Counted from the stretch's first letter, positions 1-10,088 are shown. The stretch is 64,000 bases of DNA from Lysinibacillus macroides (GCF_001281525.1 NZ_LGCI01000002.1:248001-312000), one strand, 5' to 3'. A program made the numbers and translations. Notes: a model not told the origin generated them from the sequence alone.

Positions 1-502
1 TAAATATAATTGGTGCACCTATTACTAAGAACAAGGCTAACTTTGCGTTCACGACAAAAGCCATTAGAATGCTTCCAATCACTGCGAGTGGCGCACGAAG
101 CATAATACGCAAGCTCATGAATAACACGGTTTGTACTTGTGTTACATCATTTGTTAGCCTTGTAATTAAGGATGCCGTCGAAAATTTTTGATAGGCTGCT
201 AATGTAAAGGATTGAATTTTATCAAATATTGCATTTCGTAAATCATACGAAAAGCTTTGAGCTGTATGGGATGAAAAATATGAATTAATCACCCCCGCCA
301 TAAAGGCAATAAATGATAGCACAAGCAACATAGCACCCCATTGTACAATCATGCCTTGGTCTTGAGCCCGTACACCTTCGTCAATTATTTTTGCCATAAT
401 CAGCGGCTGTACAAGCTCTACAAATAATTCAACCAGCATTAAACATAAAGCAAAAATAGCCGTCCATTTATATGGCTTTACATAGGAAAAAATTTCTCTC
501 AC
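1..502 (-). CDS. ABC exporter, membrane domain (partial, N-terminal part)
   Basis: This is the N-terminal membrane half of a type I ABC exporter of the multidrug/lipid family; the rest lies beyond the left edge. The visible part has two hydrophobic segments (about residues 12-30 and 50-75), followed by a conserved stretch with SLITRLTNDV, typical of the intracellular loops that contact the ATPase domain. The start is GTG at 502, nine bases after GGAGG; the overlapping ATG at 504 runs straight into TGA and cannot be used. The substrate cannot be told from this part. A heterodimer partner may lie outside the window. Confidence 0.85.
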   Translation of the reverse strand, partial: MREIFSYVKPYKWTAIFALCLMLVELFVELVQPLIMAKIIDEGVRAQDQGMIVQWGAMLLVLSFIAFMAGVINSYFSSHTAQSFSYDLRNAIFDKIQSFTLAAYQKFSTASLITRLTNDVTQVQTVLFMSLRIMLRAPLAVIGSILMAFVVNAKLALFLVIGAPIIF

Positions 503-542
503 ATTCTTTCCTCCCTATTTAAAAAATTTAAAGATCATGAAC

Positions 543-1436
543 TTACGCCTTTTCTCCAGCTATTGAAAGCCATGTTACGCAAATAAGCATAACGAATACC
601 CCAATTAATTGCCAAAAACCTAAAGAAGCACCGAAAACAATTACCGAAATAATCATCGCAGTTAACGGTTCAATGCTAGAAAGAACACTCGTTTCGACTG
701 CCGAAATATAGTGCATACTGCTTAAAAATAAAATAAAGGCGACCGTACCCAAAAATATTAATGCGATCATTAACAGAACAATTTGAAGTTCCATCAAAAC
801 CATCCATTGATCAGACTGCCATATACGGCTTACTATGCCTAATGCTACACCACCTACTAGCATCCCCCATCCAACGACTGAAAGTACACCCCATTCTTTC
901 ATCAAAGGAGCAGGGTATAATGTGTAAAATGCAAAGGCTAAGCCTACAGCTATTCCCCACAGCAAGGCTTTTGGGCTAATAAGTAAACTATCGAATGAAG
1001 CATTCGTTAGTAACAGAAATAATCCAATAAGTGTGCCCATAATACCTAACACTTGATATTTTGGTGGCCATTTCTTTAAACTAAGAGAGACATAAACCAC
1101 AACAAATATTGGTGCTAGAAATTGAAGTAAGGTTGCTACTACAGCGTTACTGGCATTAATTGCTGCTACAAAAGAAAATTGTACACCCAACATACCAACA
1201 ATACTAAAAATAACAAGCTGTCTACCCCATAATTTGTGCTGCCAAATACCAAAAATATTTTTTCCTGTTAACAATAAATATGTAAGTAATCCAATACCTG
1301 CAACCGATAAACGGATTGTTAACAAAAAGGAAACTGTCATTGATGTGTGGTTAAGCAACCATTCCATCAGAGGTCCAGTTGCTCCCCATAACATAGCACC
1401 TATGACAATAAATATAATCCCTTTTAAACGTTTCAT
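543..1436 (-). CDS. EamA/DMT-superfamily transporter
   Basis: A polytopic inner-membrane protein of about 297 residues with roughly ten hydrophobic helices in two repeated EamA halves, as in drug/metabolite transporters of the RhaT/YicL type. The N-terminal GAMLWGATGP motif and the second-half SSIEPLTAMIISV motif are typical of the family. ATG at 1436 is chosen because AGGAAG lies 8 bases upstream; an upstream in-frame ATG at 1460 has no ribosome-binding site. Substrates of such proteins are usually amino acids, nucleosides or drugs; nothing here narrows that. It stands alone between a partial ABC gene and a divergent c-di-GMP gene. Confidence 0.88.
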   Translation of the reverse strand: MKRLKGIIFIVIGAMLWGATGPLMEWLLNHTSMTVSFLLTIRLSVAGIGLLTYLLLTGKNIFGIWQHKLWGRQLVIFSIVGMLGVQFSFVAAINASNAVVATLLQFLAPIFVVVYVSLSLKKWPPKYQVLGIMGTLIGLFLLLTNASFDSLLISPKALLWGIAVGLAFAFYTLYPAPLMKEWGVLSVVGWGMLVGGVALGIVSRIWQSDQWMVLMELQIVLLMIALIFLGTVAFILFLSSMHYISAVETSVLSSIEPLTAMIISVIVFGASLGFWQLIGVFVMLICVTWLSIAGEKA

Positions 1437-1623
1437 ACCAAGCCTACTTCCTATATACATACTAAAAAATATTATTTTTCTTCAAATCTTTTCTTACAAT
1501 TCATTAGGAAAGTCCTAAATATCTTTACTATCAAATATTTACATATATATTCATAATGACTAATTCCCGATAATTATCTATAATAGATAGTATATATTGA
1601 TTACCCAAGGAGATCGAATAATC

Positions 1624-3645
1624 ATGAGTCATATGCATAAATCATTTACGATTGATGAACATTATCTAAATTCACTTCCTTTTCCTGCAATTATCATAAA
1701 TCAAGATGGCCAAGCGATTATTTGGGGGAAGCTCGCCGAACATCTGATTGGTTTTTTAGCTAATGATATTACAGGAAATACTACTCCATTCATACATGAA
1801 AATCTACTACGTCAGCTTCCAGTGGAAACATTCCATGCTATTTTGCAAAATGAGGACAGTACGTATATAGACAGTATTCAAGTAAACACCTCTACAAATA
1901 CAGAAATTACGACAGCATTACTAGCTAAGCCTTTTACAGAACAAGATGAGCGTTTCATTCTTCTTATTTTTATGCTTCCAGAGCTAATGTTAAAGACTAT
2001 CTCTACTAGCAGTGCCTTTGTTGACTTAAAGCAGGGAATAGATACTACATTTATGACAGTGACGCTTGACCATGATGGATTTATTTTGGAATGTAATAAT
2101 GAATTTTTAAAAACAAGCCAATGGACACCAAAACGTGTTATTGGTAAAACATTTTGGCAGCTATTCCCCGATAATGAAAAGGTCACAAATACGATTTGGC
2201 GTACTTTAAATAATGGTCAGCCATGGCAAGGTGAAGTTGAAAAACTCACTAAAACAGGACAAGTATATTGGGTACTGCTAACCGCTATCCCGACATTTAA
2301 TTTTGAAACGAATGAGCAGCAATTTATCTTAATTGAAAAAGATATTACCAAATCAAAGAAAATCCAACAGCAGCTAGAAAAAATAGCTTACATTGATACA
2401 GAAACAGGTTTAATGAATGCCCATCGACTTGAAAAGGTCATTGCTACTATGGTAGAAGAAGCAAGACATTTTTCTTTTGTATATTTAAGTATTGATAAAT
2501 TTTATACTTTAAAAGAATTACACGATCAACAAATTAATCAAAGTCTGATTACTGAATTTACAAATCGCATCCAAATGTACTTCCAAGATAGTACAATGGC
2601 TCGCATTAATGAAAATGATTTTGTTGTTATTACGCCTTTAAGTGAGTGGTTTATTCAAGGCTTTTTATCTTATTTACAGCAGCACCCGATCTATAGCGGC
2701 AATGTGGCGGTTCCCCTTTCGATTAGCGGTGGAATAACAAGATATCCTGAAGATCAAACAACATTCTCTCAGCTTATGAAAGCGTCCATTGCGACAATTT
2801 CAACAGTACGTGAGGCTGGCGGTAATAAAATTGTGTCATTGTCAACCGCGACACATAAAGCTTTAAATCGTAAAGCTTTAATTGAAAAACGTCTGCTTCA
2901 AGCACTGGACCAAAAAAATTTAAAGGTATTTTATCAGCCACAAATTGATATTGTTTCTGGTCATATTATAACGGTTGAAGCACTTGTACGATGGGAAGAT
3001 GAAATAATCGGTGTTGTGTCACCTGATGAGTTAATACCTATTGCTGAAGAAACAGGCCTTATTAATAATATCGGGTCCTTCATGCTGGAAAAGGCTTGTG
3101 AACAGGCATTGACTTGGAAAAAGGCTGGTTATGATTTTAAAGTTTCCATCAATTTATCTGTACGAGAATTTCGTGATAAAAATATGGCAAAGTCCATCCT
3201 TAATACACTAGCCAAAACAGGTTGTCCAGCAAGTCTTCTGCAAATTGAAATTACCGAGAAATTTGCCCTTGAAGCAGAAGCGGCATCTTCCATTATTCAA
3301 CAAATGCGGAAGCTTGAAAATGAAGGAATTACCTTTGTGTTAGATGATTTTGGCACAGGCTATGGGTCGTTTAAATATATGCAAATTTTACCGATAGACA
3401 CATTAAAAATCGATCAGACCTTTACAAGTTCATTATTAAAATCTGAGAAAACACAAAAGCTAATGCACGGTATGGTACAGCTAGGAAAATCAATGGGCTT
3501 AAAAGTTGTAGCAGAAGGTGTTGAAACAGCAGAACAAGCCAAGCTATTGGTCACTTATGGCTGTGATGCTATGCAAGGCTTTTATATTAGCAAGCCTGTT
3601 ACACCAGAGGAAATCACTACATTGCTTGTGCAAAAGCAATCATAA
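1624..3645 (+). CDS. PAS-PAS-GGDEF-EAL cyclic-di-GMP signalling protein
   Basis: A cytoplasmic multidomain protein of 673 residues. Two PAS-like regions (about 10-100 and 135-250) precede a GGDEF domain (about 255-415) and a C-terminal EAL domain (about 425-670). The GGDEF signature is degenerate: NENDF stands at about residue 328, so cyclase activity is unlikely. The EAL domain keeps EALVRW (about 451), the Asn of INLSVREF, EITE, DDFGTGYGS (about 574), KID and AEGVE (about 630), so it is probably an active c-di-GMP phosphodiesterase with the dead GGDEF as a GTP-sensing or structural part. ATG at 1624 is preferred, with AAGGAG about ten bases upstream. A terminator follows. Confidence 0.93.
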   Translation: MSHMHKSFTIDEHYLNSLPFPAIIINQDGQAIIWGKLAEHLIGFLANDITGNTTPFIHENLLRQLPVETFHAILQNEDSTYIDSIQVNTSTNTEITTALLAKPFTEQDERFILLIFMLPELMLKTISTSSAFVDLKQGIDTTFMTVTLDHDGFILECNNEFLKTSQWTPKRVIGKTFWQLFPDNEKVTNTIWRTLNNGQPWQGEVEKLTKTGQVYWVLLTAIPTFNFETNEQQFILIEKDITKSKKIQQQLEKIAYIDTETGLMNAHRLEKVIATMVEEARHFSFVYLSIDKFYTLKELHDQQINQSLITEFTNRIQMYFQDSTMARINENDFVVITPLSEWFIQGFLSYLQQHPIYSGNVAVPLSISGGITRYPEDQTTFSQLMKASIATISTVREAGGNKIVSLSTATHKALNRKALIEKRLLQALDQKNLKVFYQPQIDIVSGHIITVEALVRWEDEIIGVVSPDELIPIAEETGLINNIGSFMLEKACEQALTWKKAGYDFKVSINLSVREFRDKNMAKSILNTLAKTGCPASLLQIEITEKFALEAEAASSIIQQMRKLENEGITFVLDDFGTGYGSFKYMQILPIDTLKIDQTFTSSLLKSEKTQKLMHGMVQLGKSMGLKVVAEGVETAEQAKLLVTYGCDAMQGFYISKPVTPEEITTLLVQKQS

Positions 3646-3646
3646 A

Positions 3647-3685
3647 ACAAGGAGGCTACGTCTGTAACGTGGCCTCCCTATTTTG
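3647..3685. terminator. Bidirectional terminator
   Basis: The inverted repeat GGAGGC-ACGT / ACGT-GCCTCC (arms 3651-3661 and 3667-3677) is flanked by A-rich and T-rich tracts on both sides. It lies between convergent genes and can stop transcription from both. Confidence 0.8.
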
Positions 3686-4156
3686 TTATTTTTTATAAAC
3701 TCTCTGAAATGTTAATTTACTTAAGCGGATGGAACGAACAATAAGCTGTGTAAATACTTCTGCGAAAACAAGCCCCATAACAATCGCTCCTGTAATCAAA
3801 AATGCCTTTAAGCCATATTGTAAGCCCTGTAAATAATCATCTGCCACGACATTGCGCATCGCATTGTAAGCCATGCCCCCTGGCACTAAGGGGATAATGC
3901 CCCCTACTATAAAAATAATCATCGGTATTTTAAAACGTCGGGCATATAAATGAGCCACAATAGCAATAACGAATGAGCCGAAAAAGGAAGCATTCACAAC
4001 ATCCATTCCCCGCTCTGTTAAACTATAATAAATAATCCAGCCGATAACACCGACAAGTCCGCAATGAAGCAGCGTTTTTCTAGGAACATTAAAAATAATA
4101 GCAATGCCGGCGGTTGCAAAGAAGCTAACAATGATTTGTGTAATAATATCCATCAT
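3686..4156 (-). CDS. ThrE-type threonine/serine exporter, small subunit (YjjB-like)
   Basis: A 156-residue membrane protein with four to five hydrophobic segments, matching the short C-terminal half of ThrE-type threonine/serine exporters (DUF3815, YjjB). The segment GGIIPLVPGGMAYNAMRN is the family signature and is echoed in the upstream partner as SSVMPLVPGILITNAVRD, showing that the two genes encode related halves. It starts 18 bases after the partner's stop codon, and the pair forms an operon. The likely role is export of small hydroxy amino acids; in enterobacteria a homologous pair exports succinate, so the substrate is open. Confidence 0.87.
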   Translation of the reverse strand: MMDIITQIIVSFFATAGIAIIFNVPRKTLLHCGLVGVIGWIIYYSLTERGMDVVNASFFGSFVIAIVAHLYARRFKIPMIIFIVGGIIPLVPGGMAYNAMRNVVADDYLQGLQYGLKAFLITGAIVMGLVFAEVFTQLIVRSIRLSKLTFQRVYKK

Positions 4157-4174
4157 GTGTATCTGGTCTGCCTC

Positions 4175-4927
4175 CTAAAATCCTAGAGTAACGGCAATTG
4201 CTGCGCCAATAGCAAAGGCTGTTAAAAAAGCCTCTGCCCCCTTTGCCATCCCTGACATAAAATGACCTGCCATTAAATCACGCACTGCATTCGTAATTAA
4301 TATACCTGGTACAAGGGGCATCACAGAACTAATAATAATTTTATCAATTTCTGTACCATAACCATATTTTTCTGAAAAGAAGGCAATAAAGCCAATAGCA
4401 AGGGATGCTGTAAATTCTGAGAAAAACTTTACCTTTGTTAAATGATTAATGATGACAAGTACTAGGAAGCCTAACCCACCTGCTAAACAGGCTATAGGAA
4501 AATCAGACCACCCTCCCTGAAACATAATCAGGAAGCAACCGCTTGCTAAAGCAGCTGCCAGAACTTGTAGATAAGTTGGTAAAAAATAATTTGTTTTTTG
4601 TATCGACTTTAGCTCGTCATAAGCCTCTTCTAATGTTATCATGTGAGATGTAAGTCTCCGAGATACTGAATTTACCAGGGCTATTTTTTGTAAATCTGTT
4701 ACCCTTTTAGAAATTGATGTAATTCTCGTTGGCTGTGTCTTGCCTAATGAAAAAATGATTCCCGTTGGTGTTGCATAGCATTGTGCATTTGTCATCTTTT
4801 GTGATTTAGCCATTCGTAGCATCGTATCTTCTACACGATAGGTTTCTGCACCACTCTCAATCATAATACGCCCTGCAAGCAACAAACAGTCAATTGTAAG
4901 TTCATTATCCGCTTCTTGTAAGACCAT
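4175..4927 (-). CDS. ThrE-type threonine/serine exporter, large subunit (YjjP-like)
   Basis: A 250-residue protein of the DUF1212/YjjP family. The soluble N-terminal half carries the typical GAETYRVEDTM motif (about residues 24-34), which holds residues of the proposed peptidase-like domain. The C-terminal half has about five membrane helices and ends with the SSVMPLVPGILITNAVRD signature. It is the first gene of a two-gene operon with the small subunit just downstream. The expected role is amino-acid efflux across the cytoplasmic membrane, as for ThrE of Corynebacterium, where both halves are fused. Confidence 0.88.
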   Translation of the reverse strand: MVLQEADNELTIDCLLLAGRIMIESGAETYRVEDTMLRMAKSQKMTNAQCYATPTGIIFSLGKTQPTRITSISKRVTDLQKIALVNSVSRRLTSHMITLEEAYDELKSIQKTNYFLPTYLQVLAAALASGCFLIMFQGGWSDFPIACLAGGLGFLVLVIINHLTKVKFFSEFTASLAIGFIAFFSEKYGYGTEIDKIIISSVMPLVPGILITNAVRDLMAGHFMSGMAKGAEAFLTAFAIGAAIAVTLGF

Positions 4928-5221
4928 TACAGCTATCTGCCTCCTTCAAAAGGTTCCTTGCCAATAGTATCGAACTGCCAATAAAAACTCAACCGCAAAT
5001 TTAGCTTTCTTTCCATCAATTATGTTTGGTTTTAAGCAATCACTGCAAAAAGGATAAATTGGTATTGATTTCACTACTTATCGAGAGCACAGAGGCATAT
5101 CATCCTATTTGGAATTATTTTTATAAATTCACATAAAAAGTTTTTCAATTTGTATAACTTTTTCAATAGTTAACACGTCTGATTGTATAGAAAATAAAAA
5201 GAGGGGAGCGTATCCAACATC

Positions 5222-6631
5222 ATGCAGGAACGCAGAAGAAGACGCGGCCCAATAATAGATTTCTTATTACTTGGCCTTATTGTTACATTAACAACGATTA
5301 TACTAGTTATTATCCTATCAAAGGATGAATTTAAGTTTCAAAAAATTAGTGCTTCAAAAGAAACCGATACAGAATCGGTTAATAGCAATTTATCAACGGA
5401 AAGTTCTGCGTTTCCAGGAATACGAATTGTCACAGATGTTTCGAACGATCAACGTACACCTTTTGCGATTCACTATCCACAAACAGATAATGAAGCCTTT
5501 AATGATGCCGTATTACAATACATATCGGATTCAAAAGAAAACTATCTAGCGTCTATGAAAAAAAATAAAGATAAAGAAGCAATGGGTGAATTAAATATTA
5601 GTTTTGAAACGTTCCCCTATCGAGAGCATTACTATTCCTTTGTGCTAACAAAAATGCTGTACTTAGGCGGAGCAAATCACGAAGTCTCCATCAAAACATT
5701 CTTTATTAACAATGAAACAGGAGAACAAATTTCGATCCAAATATTGTTGCAAAATGATGAAAATAATTTATCCACATTAGCTGCAAGTGTACGTAAGGAT
5801 TTGCAAAAAAATCTTCAAATAAAGGATGCACTGTTGAATGAAGAGCTATTGAAAGCAACGGAACCGAAATGGTCTAACTTTGAGCGCTTTGCTATTGTAG
5901 ATGATTCATTACAATTCTATTTCGATGAGTACGAGATTGCTAGTGGAGCAGCTGGTGCGCCAGTTGTGAAACTATCCCTATCACTGATTAATCCGTTGTT
6001 AGCCTCTGATTTTCAAATTGCTATGGAAAACGTTCAACCAACAAATCCAACGCCTACAGGTGATCCTACTAAAAAGCGAATTGCACTCACTTTCGATGAT
6101 GGACCGCACCCTAAAGTGACGGAGCAAATTTTAAATATTCTCGATAAATATCATGCAAAAGCAACCTTCTTTATGCTTGGTAGCCGTGTCCAGTATTATC
6201 CTGATATTGCCAATGATGTCCTTGCACGTGGTCATGAGGTAGGCAATCATACATGGAACCACCCTGTTTTAACAAAGCTAACACATGAGCAGGTGATGAA
6301 GGAATTTAATGCTACTGCTGCTGAAATAGAAAAGGCTATTAACCAAGGAGCCACTGTATTTAGACCACCATATGGGGCAACAAATGATGCAATTAATGCT
6401 GAAATCCCTATACCTGTTGTATTATGGACCATCGACACCTTAGATTGGAAGCATCGTAATGCACAGCAGTTATTACCGCATATAAAAAATAATTTACACA
6501 ATAATGCGATTGTCTTAATGCATGATATCCATCAGTCAACTGCGGATGGACTGGATGCTGTACTTGCTTATTTACAAGAGCAGGGCTATGAATTTGTTAC
6601 AGTTTCGGAGATTTTACCATATCGTCAATAA
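5222..6631 (+). CDS. Membrane-anchored polysaccharide deacetylase (NodB domain)
   Basis: A 469-residue protein with a short cytoplasmic RRRRR-rich start, one membrane helix (about 14-32), a DUF4163/DUF3298-like extracellular region (about 60-260) and a C-terminal NodB deacetylase domain (about 285-465). TFDDGPH at about 290 gives the catalytic base and metal Asp, HTWNHP at about 343 gives the two metal His, and RPPYGATN at about 380 and LMHDIH at about 432 complete the site. The architecture resembles PdaC, which removes acetyl groups from peptidoglycan sugars. It acts outside the membrane on the cell wall. ATG at 5222 follows GAGGGGAG at a rather long distance. A bidirectional terminator follows. 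Confidence 0.92.
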   Translation: MQERRRRRGPIIDFLLLGLIVTLTTIILVIILSKDEFKFQKISASKETDTESVNSNLSTESSAFPGIRIVTDVSNDQRTPFAIHYPQTDNEAFNDAVLQYISDSKENYLASMKKNKDKEAMGELNISFETFPYREHYYSFVLTKMLYLGGANHEVSIKTFFINNETGEQISIQILLQNDENNLSTLAASVRKDLQKNLQIKDALLNEELLKATEPKWSNFERFAIVDDSLQFYFDEYEIASGAAGAPVVKLSLSLINPLLASDFQIAMENVQPTNPTPTGDPTKKRIALTFDDGPHPKVTEQILNILDKYHAKATFFMLGSRVQYYPDIANDVLARGHEVGNHTWNHPVLTKLTHEQVMKEFNATAAEIEKAINQGATVFRPPYGATNDAINAEIPIPVVLWTIDTLDWKHRNAQQLLPHIKNNLHNNAIVLMHDIHQSTADGLDAVLAYLQEQGYEFVTVSEILPYRQ

Positions 6632-6632
6632 T

Positions 6633-6672
6633 AAAAAATCCAATGAATTCAGCATTCATTGGATTTTTCTTT
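6633..6672. terminator. Bidirectional terminator
   Basis: The arms AAAATCCAATGAAT and ATTCATTGGATTTT surround a five-base loop and are flanked by A and T runs. The hairpin lies between the deacetylase gene and the convergent beta-propeller gene. Confidence 0.88.
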
Positions 6673-8772
6673 TTATTTGATTGTTAATGTATCGAGATGT
6701 TTGAAGTCTTTTAGCTGATAGCTCTTGACCTCGTTGCGCGCTATTGTATAAAGAGTATCATTTATATAGACAACTCGTTGTACAGTTTGCGCCCAATTTT
6801 CATACTGTTCACCAGTAGATGCATTAATAAGATTTCCTTTTAAGGTAATGCCCTTGTCAGCTGTAATTTCGTAAATTTGAGCACCCTGACCTTTGTAAAT
6901 AATATTATCCTTTTGAGCTGCCTCATATAGAACGACTGGGAAGCCAAAATAGCTATATTCCTTATTTCGGAAGAGTGCCTTCGGATTGTGCTGTACCTCA
7001 GAGTATGAGCCTTTTCCGCCAATTTTTACCGTTGATTGCTCTTTTGGATTACGGAAGTCTGATACATCAAATAATGACATTTTCATATTCGTTGTTACCG
7101 TGAAATTTTGCTTTGTATAGGCATCATAACGTTGTTCTGTATCATAGCCAATGCCAATTAAATGCGTATCGTCTAATGGATGTAGGTAATTACTAAAGCC
7201 CGGAATCTTTAGCTCTCCTAAGACAGTTGGCTTATTTGGATTCGCTACATCGATCACAAACAATGGGTCCACTTGCTTAAATGTTACGACATAAGCCTTC
7301 TCCCCCATAAAGCGAGCAGAATAAATTCTTTCTCCAGGCGCTAAATCTTTCACCGCCCCAAGCTGTTGTAAGTGCTCATCTAAAATAAAGAGATGGTTAC
7401 GTGAAATATTCTTTTCATCCCATGTATTTCCTTCTGTTGTGAAAATACGGAAGTTCCCTTTATGCTCATCCATAGAATATTGATTTAATACCGTTCCCTT
7501 TACCTCTGCACTTCCAACAAAATTCATAGCTGTACCATCTACAGTCCATTTAAAAATTTGTGTATCTGTTGTTCTTGGTAGCCATATTCTATCCATCACC
7601 CGCTCAGTTGCAGGAGAAATAACATTTTTCTCATAAATTGGGGCTGTTACATACAGCGCGTTCTCTGACATATAAAGTCCACTACTACCACCTAAGTACC
7701 CCTTTGTATTGACAGTTCCTTTAGCGCCATTTTTTAAATCAATGGCTGTAATGATACTATATGTGCCATCCATTGTATTTGGTAAAATAGAGATTTTCTC
7801 TAAAGGTAGGCTTTTGAATTCTTTTCCTTCTGCACTATCAAATGTTTTTGGTTTTAAATCTGGCACCTTTTGTTCTTGTAATACCCAATAATTTGGATGC
7901 ATATTTCCGATTAAATACAATGTATCATTCGTAATACGAATATCTTGTAAATACCCCTCTTGCCCTACATCACGCAGATGCTTTGGCTTTTCAGGATTGC
8001 TAATATCATACAGAGAGGCTGTTGCCATACTTGTGCCTGTTTTCTGCGAATATTCATCTCCAATGGCAATTAAAAGATTATCGTATAATGCAAGCTTTGT
8101 TATATAGTGAGATTCTTTGAATTTAATCGTTTTCACCAATTTTAAATTGTTTGGGTCTTTCGCATTCACAACGGTAATGCCCTGATCCTTGATCGAATAA
8201 ATATAGCCAGCGTTGACGACAACAATATCGCCCTCTTCCACACCTTCTACCTGATTATTTGTGGAAGATTCGTTCGTTGTACTTGCTTTGTCCTCACTAC
8301 TTGCACTTGGGGCACTCTGTTCACTTTCTAGCCACACAGTATACTTTTGATTGGCTAATAGCTGCTCAAAATATTGCTGTAGCTCTTGCTCAGATTTTAC
8401 GGCTGTTACTGTTGTAATAATCGTAAATGGAATAACCTGTGAGTCTACCTTAAAACCATGGTCAAATGCCTCTTTTTTCACATGTAATTGATAACTGCCT
8501 GCCTCCATGCTCTTGACCACTAATGTTTTTCGATCTTCTAGCAATTCAATTGTTGCAGGTACTTTTTTGTCTTTATCTGTTGTGACATAGACATAGTCCT
8601 CTATGATTTTGTCTTTCTTTAAAGCGACAGAAAAGGATACCTGCCAATCCTGCGTAGTCATACTTGTGCTCACAGCCTTTGCGGTTACATCTGTTTTTAT
8701 AACCCATGTGAAAATGCCAGGCATTATGGCTAACACAGTGATTAATAGAATAACTAACCATTTCTTTTTCAT
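6673..8772 (-). CDS. Secreted beta-propeller domain protein
   Basis: A 699-residue extracytoplasmic protein. An N-terminal hydrophobic segment (about 5-23) acts as signal or anchor, followed by an Ig-like region (about 24-105), a Ser/Thr/Glu-rich linker (about 150-170) and a long C-terminal region with repeated blades such as VTFKQVDPLFVIDVANPNKP. This matches the family of secreted proteins with a C-terminal beta-propeller (COG4880, PF09826). The function of the family is unknown; binding to the cell surface or envelope is inferred. The gene stands alone and shares a terminator with the convergent deacetylase gene. Confidence 0.85.
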   Translation of the reverse strand: MKKKWLVILLITVLAIMPGIFTWVIKTDVTAKAVSTSMTTQDWQVSFSVALKKDKIIEDYVYVTTDKDKKVPATIELLEDRKTLVVKSMEAGSYQLHVKKEAFDHGFKVDSQVIPFTIITTVTAVKSEQELQQYFEQLLANQKYTVWLESEQSAPSASSEDKASTTNESSTNNQVEGVEEGDIVVVNAGYIYSIKDQGITVVNAKDPNNLKLVKTIKFKESHYITKLALYDNLLIAIGDEYSQKTGTSMATASLYDISNPEKPKHLRDVGQEGYLQDIRITNDTLYLIGNMHPNYWVLQEQKVPDLKPKTFDSAEGKEFKSLPLEKISILPNTMDGTYSIITAIDLKNGAKGTVNTKGYLGGSSGLYMSENALYVTAPIYEKNVISPATERVMDRIWLPRTTDTQIFKWTVDGTAMNFVGSAEVKGTVLNQYSMDEHKGNFRIFTTEGNTWDEKNISRNHLFILDEHLQQLGAVKDLAPGERIYSARFMGEKAYVVTFKQVDPLFVIDVANPNKPTVLGELKIPGFSNYLHPLDDTHLIGIGYDTEQRYDAYTKQNFTVTTNMKMSLFDVSDFRNPKEQSTVKIGGKGSYSEVQHNPKALFRNKEYSYFGFPVVLYEAAQKDNIIYKGQGAQIYEITADKGITLKGNLINASTGEQYENWAQTVQRVVYINDTLYTIARNEVKSYQLKDFKHLDTLTIK

Positions 8773-8867
8773 GATTTTCCCTCACCTTCATATACTTGTT
8801 TATCAATTAGACTACCAATGAGTGTGAAAGTTACATTTTTCTGAAATTTTTTTACTACATACAAAAA

Positions 8868-8894
8868 ACGAGAGGGCATCAAAATCCCTCTCGT
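8868..8894 (-). terminator. Terminator of the acyl-CoA dehydrogenase operon
   Basis: Arms ACGAGAGGG and CCCTCTCGT with an A-run on the plus strand (T-run on the minus strand). It overlaps the end of the leftward dehydrogenase gene. Confidence 0.88.
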
Positions 8895-10088
8895 TTATTC
8901 TTCAAATGGCCATTTTGGCAGCATTTTTGTTAATGGCTTATCATGACGTCTTCCTAGCACATAATCAGCCTGCATAATCGTATGAATCTCACGAGTGCCT
9001 TCATATATAACAGGTGCTTTGGAGTTGCGTAAATAACGAGCTACTGGATACTCATCTGAATAACCGTATGCGCCATGAATTTGTACAGCATCATCAGCAG
9101 CTTTATTAGCAAAATTACAAGCCTGCCATTTTGCTAAAGAGGTTTCTCTTGTGTTACGCACACCTTTATTTTTTAATTCACCAACCCGATAAACAAGAAG
9201 TTGGCTCATTTGATAGCCAGCCTCCATATTCGCAATCATTTGTCCAACAAGCTGATGTTCTCCAATAGGTTTGCCAAATGTTTCGCGTTCATGACAGTAT
9301 TTTACGCTAGCCTCTATGCATGCTTGAATCAAGCCTACAGCACCTGCTGCTACTGTAAAACGACCATTATCAAGTGCAGACATAGCAATTTTAAAGCCCT
9401 CGCCTTCCTCACCAAGACGATTTTTCACAGGTACACGTAAATCCTCAAAAAAGAGCTCGCCTGTATTGCCTGCGCGAATACCATACTTTCCTTTAATAGC
9501 CTTTGAGGAGAACCCAGCCATTGAACGTTCTACAATAAATGCACTAATCCCATGATGCTTTTTGGATTTATCTGTATACGCAAAAACAAGAAAATGATCA
9601 GCGATATCACACAAAGAAATCCATGTTTTTTGTCCATTGATTCTATAATGGTCACCATCGCGAACAGCAGTTGTCGACATAGCTGCTACATCAGAGCCTG
9701 CTCCCGGCTCCGTTAAGCCAAATGCGCCAATCCGAACACCCTTAGCCTGTGGCGCAAGATACTCCTGCTTCTGTTCCTCAGTACCCCATTGCATTAAGGT
9801 CATGCTATTTAAGCCTGTATGGACGGATACAGCCGTACGAAACGCTGTATCCCCTCTTTCAAGCTCCTCACATACAATAGCAAGTGCATTATAATCCATA
9901 CCACTACCACCATACTGTTCAGGAACACAAACACCCATTAAACCTAGCTCTGCAAGTCTTGACCAGATTTTGGCATCAAAGCCCCCTTCAGCATCCCACT
10001 TTGCGATGAAAGGAATAATTTCATCATCCACAAATTGTCTGACTGTTTTTCGCAGCATTTCCTGCTCAGTGGACATTTCAAAATTCAT
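8895..10088 (-). CDS. Acyl-CoA dehydrogenase
   Basis: A 397-residue FAD enzyme that desaturates an acyl-CoA at the alpha-beta carbons and passes electrons to ETF. It shows GLTEPGAGSDVAAM in the substrate/FAD region, GKPIGEHQLVGQMIANM in helix G, and VIYEGTREIH near residue 360, whose Glu is the usual catalytic base of short-chain and glutaryl-type enzymes. ATG at 10088 is preferred because AGGTG lies six bases upstream; a GTG at 10097 would overlap that site. It is the last gene of an operon with a saccharopine-dehydrogenase-like and an aldehyde dehydrogenase gene, which suggests amino-acid rather than fatty-acid breakdown, but the substrate is not known. Confidence 0.92.
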   Translation of the reverse strand: MNFEMSTEQEMLRKTVRQFVDDEIIPFIAKWDAEGGFDAKIWSRLAELGLMGVCVPEQYGGSGMDYNALAIVCEELERGDTAFRTAVSVHTGLNSMTLMQWGTEEQKQEYLAPQAKGVRIGAFGLTEPGAGSDVAAMSTTAVRDGDHYRINGQKTWISLCDIADHFLVFAYTDKSKKHHGISAFIVERSMAGFSSKAIKGKYGIRAGNTGELFFEDLRVPVKNRLGEEGEGFKIAMSALDNGRFTVAAGAVGLIQACIEASVKYCHERETFGKPIGEHQLVGQMIANMEAGYQMSQLLVYRVGELKNKGVRNTRETSLAKWQACNFANKAADDAVQIHGAYGYSDEYPVARYLRNSKAPVIYEGTREIHTIMQADYVLGRRHDKPLTKMLPKWPFEE

